A stretch of 64,000 bases of DNA. Source: Halosolutus gelatinilyticus. Lineage in GTDB: Archaea; Halobacteriota; Halobacteria; Halobacteriales; Natrialbaceae. A program made the translations under genes and the position numbers. Positions 62,311 to 64,000 of the stretch are shown one piece after another. The notes beneath the pieces are model-generated. The model searched no databases, had not been told where the DNA came from, and worked only from the letters and a program-made list of their open reading frames with translations. The stretch covers positions 434,001-498,000 of the forward strand of contig NZ_CP095491.1 in NCBI RefSeq assembly GCF_023028105.1, read 5' to 3'. Within the stretch, counting starts at the first letter, position 1. Every line of letters starts with the position of its first letter.

Positions 62311-63606
62311 TCACCACGTCAGGCCTTCGTAGACCGCCAGTTCGTCCTCGTCGACGTCGATCCGGCGACCGTCGACGACGATCCGCCGGCGCATGTCCGC
62401 GAACGAGAGGTCGTCGAACTCGGGCCAGTCGGTCGCGATCACGGCGCCGTCCGCGTGCGCGAGCGCCCCCGCGACCGAGTCCGCGTACTCGACGTCGAGG
62501 TCGGGATACTCCTCGCGGACGTTCGCCGTCGCGACTGGATCGTACGCGACGACGTCCGCACCGCGATCGACCAGTTCGCCGATCACGTCGAGTGCGCGCG
62601 ACTTTCGGATGTCGTCGGTGCCCGGCTTGAACGAGAGCCCGAGGACGGCGATCCGCGCGCCGTCGAGCGCGACGTGGTCGGCGAGGAGCGCGACGAGCCG
62701 GCGGGGCTGTTCGTCGTTGACCGCGACGACCGCGTCGAGCAGCGCGGGCTCGTACCCCCGTTCGCGAGCGCCGGCGCGCAGGGCGTTGACGTCCTTCGGA
62801 AAACACGAGCCGCCCCAGCCGAGGCCCGACCGGAGGAACCGCTCGGAAACCCGATCGTCGAGGCCGACGGCGTCGAGCACCTCGTAGGCGTCCGCGCCGT
62901 ACTCCTTCGCGACGTTGCCGAGTTCGTTGACCAGCGAGACCTTCGCCGCGAGGAAGGCGTTGTTGGCGTATTTGATCAGTTCGGCCTCGCGGACGTCGGT
63001 TTCGACGAGCGCGGTCTCGGGTCGATCGAGGATCGGCGCGTACAGTTCCCGGAGGGCCGCGGCCCCGGGCTCGCTCGACGCGCCGACGACGACCTTGTCC
63101 GGTTCGAGGAAGTCCGAGACCGCGGTTCCCATCCGGAGGAACTCGGGGTTCATCACGAGGTGGAGGTCCTCGCCGACGCGCTTCCCCGATCGGTCTTCGA
63201 GGATCGACCCGACGACGTCCTCGGTCGTGCCCGGCAACACGGTGCTCTTGACGACGACGACGTGCTCGCCGTCTTTCGCGGCGAGCGCGTCGCCGAGCGA
63301 TTCCGCGCCCGCCTTCACGATCGCGAGATCCAGACTGCCGTCATCGGCCTGCGGCGTCGGGAGACAGAACACGGTGAGGTCCGTCTCCGCGGTGGCGCCG
63401 TAGTCGGTCGTCGCCCGCAGGCGGGTTCCGGCGTGCTCGGCGATCCGTTCCGCGAGGCCGTCCTCGTGGATGGGGGACTCGCCGGCGGTTATCGTCTCGA
63501 CGATCCCCTCGTCGATTTCGACGTTGACGACCTCGTGTCCGAGATCCGCGAGGCAGGCGGCGACGGTGGTTCCGACGTAGCCGCTGCCGACGATCGAGAC
63601 GTGCAT
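62311..63606 (-). CDS. aglM: UDP-glucose 6-dehydrogenase, AglM-like
   Basis: 431 residues. It oxidises UDP-glucose to UDP-glucuronate with NAD. The Rossmann start HVSIVGSGYVGTTVAACLAD, FCLPTPQ, AELIKYANNAFLAAKVSLVN and the catalytic Cys in GLGWGGSCFPKDVNAL are typical. A GDP-mannose dehydrogenase is possible from sequence, but the agl context supports AglM. Confidence 0.9.
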   Translation of the reverse strand: MHVSIVGSGYVGTTVAACLADLGHEVVNVEIDEGIVETITAGESPIHEDGLAERIAEHAGTRLRATTDYGATAETDLTVFCLPTPQADDGSLDLAIVKAGAESLGDALAAKDGEHVVVVKSTVLPGTTEDVVGSILEDRSGKRVGEDLHLVMNPEFLRMGTAVSDFLEPDKVVVGASSEPGAAALRELYAPILDRPETALVETDVREAELIKYANNAFLAAKVSLVNELGNVAKEYGADAYEVLDAVGLDDRVSERFLRSGLGWGGSCFPKDVNALRAGARERGYEPALLDAVVAVNDEQPRRLVALLADHVALDGARIAVLGLSFKPGTDDIRKSRALDVIGELVDRGADVVAYDPVATANVREEYPDLDVEYADSVAGALAHADGAVIATDWPEFDDLSFADMRRRIVVDGRRIDVDEDELAVYEGLTW

Positions 63607-63727
63607 ATCAGGAGCAATGCGGGGTGGTCGTTAGACGTTTTTGGGTTTCCGATCGGCAGGGCCGATCGCAACCGCTCGGCGCTCGTCGATTCCGCGAGAC
63701 GCGAGTCGCGGGCGAGACCGCACGAGA

Positions 63728-64000
63728 TCAGGAGTCGAGGATCCCCGCGATGTGCTGGCGCACCCGCACGTCGATCGCGATCTTCGCCTGGATCGGACAG
63801 CCCCGGATGAGATCCTGGATGCGGGTGACCTCCGCGTCGTCGTTGGCCACGCGGACGCGCTCCTCCCGAACCCGATCGGCGTACTTGAGGTCGTTTCTGA
63901 TCCCGACAGTGATGCTCGCCTCGACGTCGTTCTCCTCGCCCGCCCGGGAGAGTCACATGAGGAGCTTGCTGTCGTCGGCCTGCTCGGGCGGGACGGTAGA
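63728..64000 (-). pseudogene. 3' end of an unrecognised gene with an in-frame TGA
   Basis: The minus strand frame reads STVPPEQADDSKLLM, then TGA (63955-63953), then LSRAGEENDVEASITVGIRN, YADRVREERVRVANDDAEVT, IQDLIRGCPIQAKIAIDVRV and stop at 63728. Coding character is equally good on both sides of the TGA, so a CGA-to-TGA change or sequencing error is likely. The 5' end lies beyond the window. Function unknown. Confidence 0.6.

Noticed and set aside
63953-63955. The in-frame TGA as a selenocysteine codon
   Set aside because: Haloarchaea are not known to use selenocysteine and no selenoprotein motif is present; a point change or sequencing error is simpler.

Overview
The window is from a haloarchaeon (class Halobacteria). 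The core genes are GC-rich and the proteins strongly acidic. The marker genes are archaeal: bat-type HTH regulators, a HalOD1 domain, diphthine synthase, Trm5, AglJ- and AglM-type glycosylation enzymes, and leaderless promoters with a TATA box about 27 bases before the start. The layout glpR-pfkB-PTS followed by leuB-leuDC-ilvCNB-leuA resembles, from memory, that of Haloferax and relatives, but the species cannot be named from sequence alone.

Layout. 1-5.2 kb: the 5' part of a very large secreted protein built from about fifteen 23-residue repeats (minus strand, running off the left edge), then a biotin ECF transporter operon (bioY, ATPase, bioN). 5.4-7.9 kb: a chemotaxis-type transducer. 8-30 kb: an accessory region of lower, patchy GC. 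It holds four broken Orc1/Cdc6 replication-initiator genes, all on the minus strand, many small Cys/His-rich proteins, several gene fragments, a Csp-like Cys-rich protein, a K+-channel-like protein, an Lrp regulator, and a signalling block of three related histidine kinases plus a double-domain KaiC-like ATPase. A repeat family with a 27-base palindromic core lies at the edges of several of these genes. The region ends at a tRNA-Thr(CGU) gene whose 3' side carries two degenerate T-arm-like copies, which suggests repeated element insertion.

30.2-36.5 kb returns to core genes: trm5, a Rieske protein, an ABM-fold protein, RidA, a SnoaL-like protein, a threonine dehydratase-like enzyme, dphB and an alpha/beta hydrolase. 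36.6-44.4 kb is a fructose module: class I aldolase and FBPase on the plus strand, facing glpR, 1-phosphofructokinase and a complete fructose PTS (EIIC, EIIA, HPr, EI, EIIB) on the minus strand. An 11-base motif is shared by its three promoter regions. 44.6-55.1 kb is branched-chain amino-acid synthesis (leuB, leuDC, a small conserved ORF, ilvCNB, leuA) with a von Willebrand lipoprotein inserted. leuA carries a one-base frameshift in a G run. 55.5-61 kb holds an AsnC-TRASH regulator, ferritin-like proteins and small haloarchaeal proteins. 61-64 kb holds AglJ- and AglM-like genes and the 3' end of an unrecognised gene with an in-frame TGA.

How it fits together: imported fructose is phosphorylated to fructose-1-P by the PTS, then by PfkB to fructose-1,6-bisphosphate, which is cleaved by the aldolase or returned to fructose-6-P by the FBPase. 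The ilv/leu genes make valine, isoleucine and leucine from pyruvate and threonine. The accessory region looks like a graveyard of plasmid replication modules in which regulatory and signalling cassettes have accumulated.
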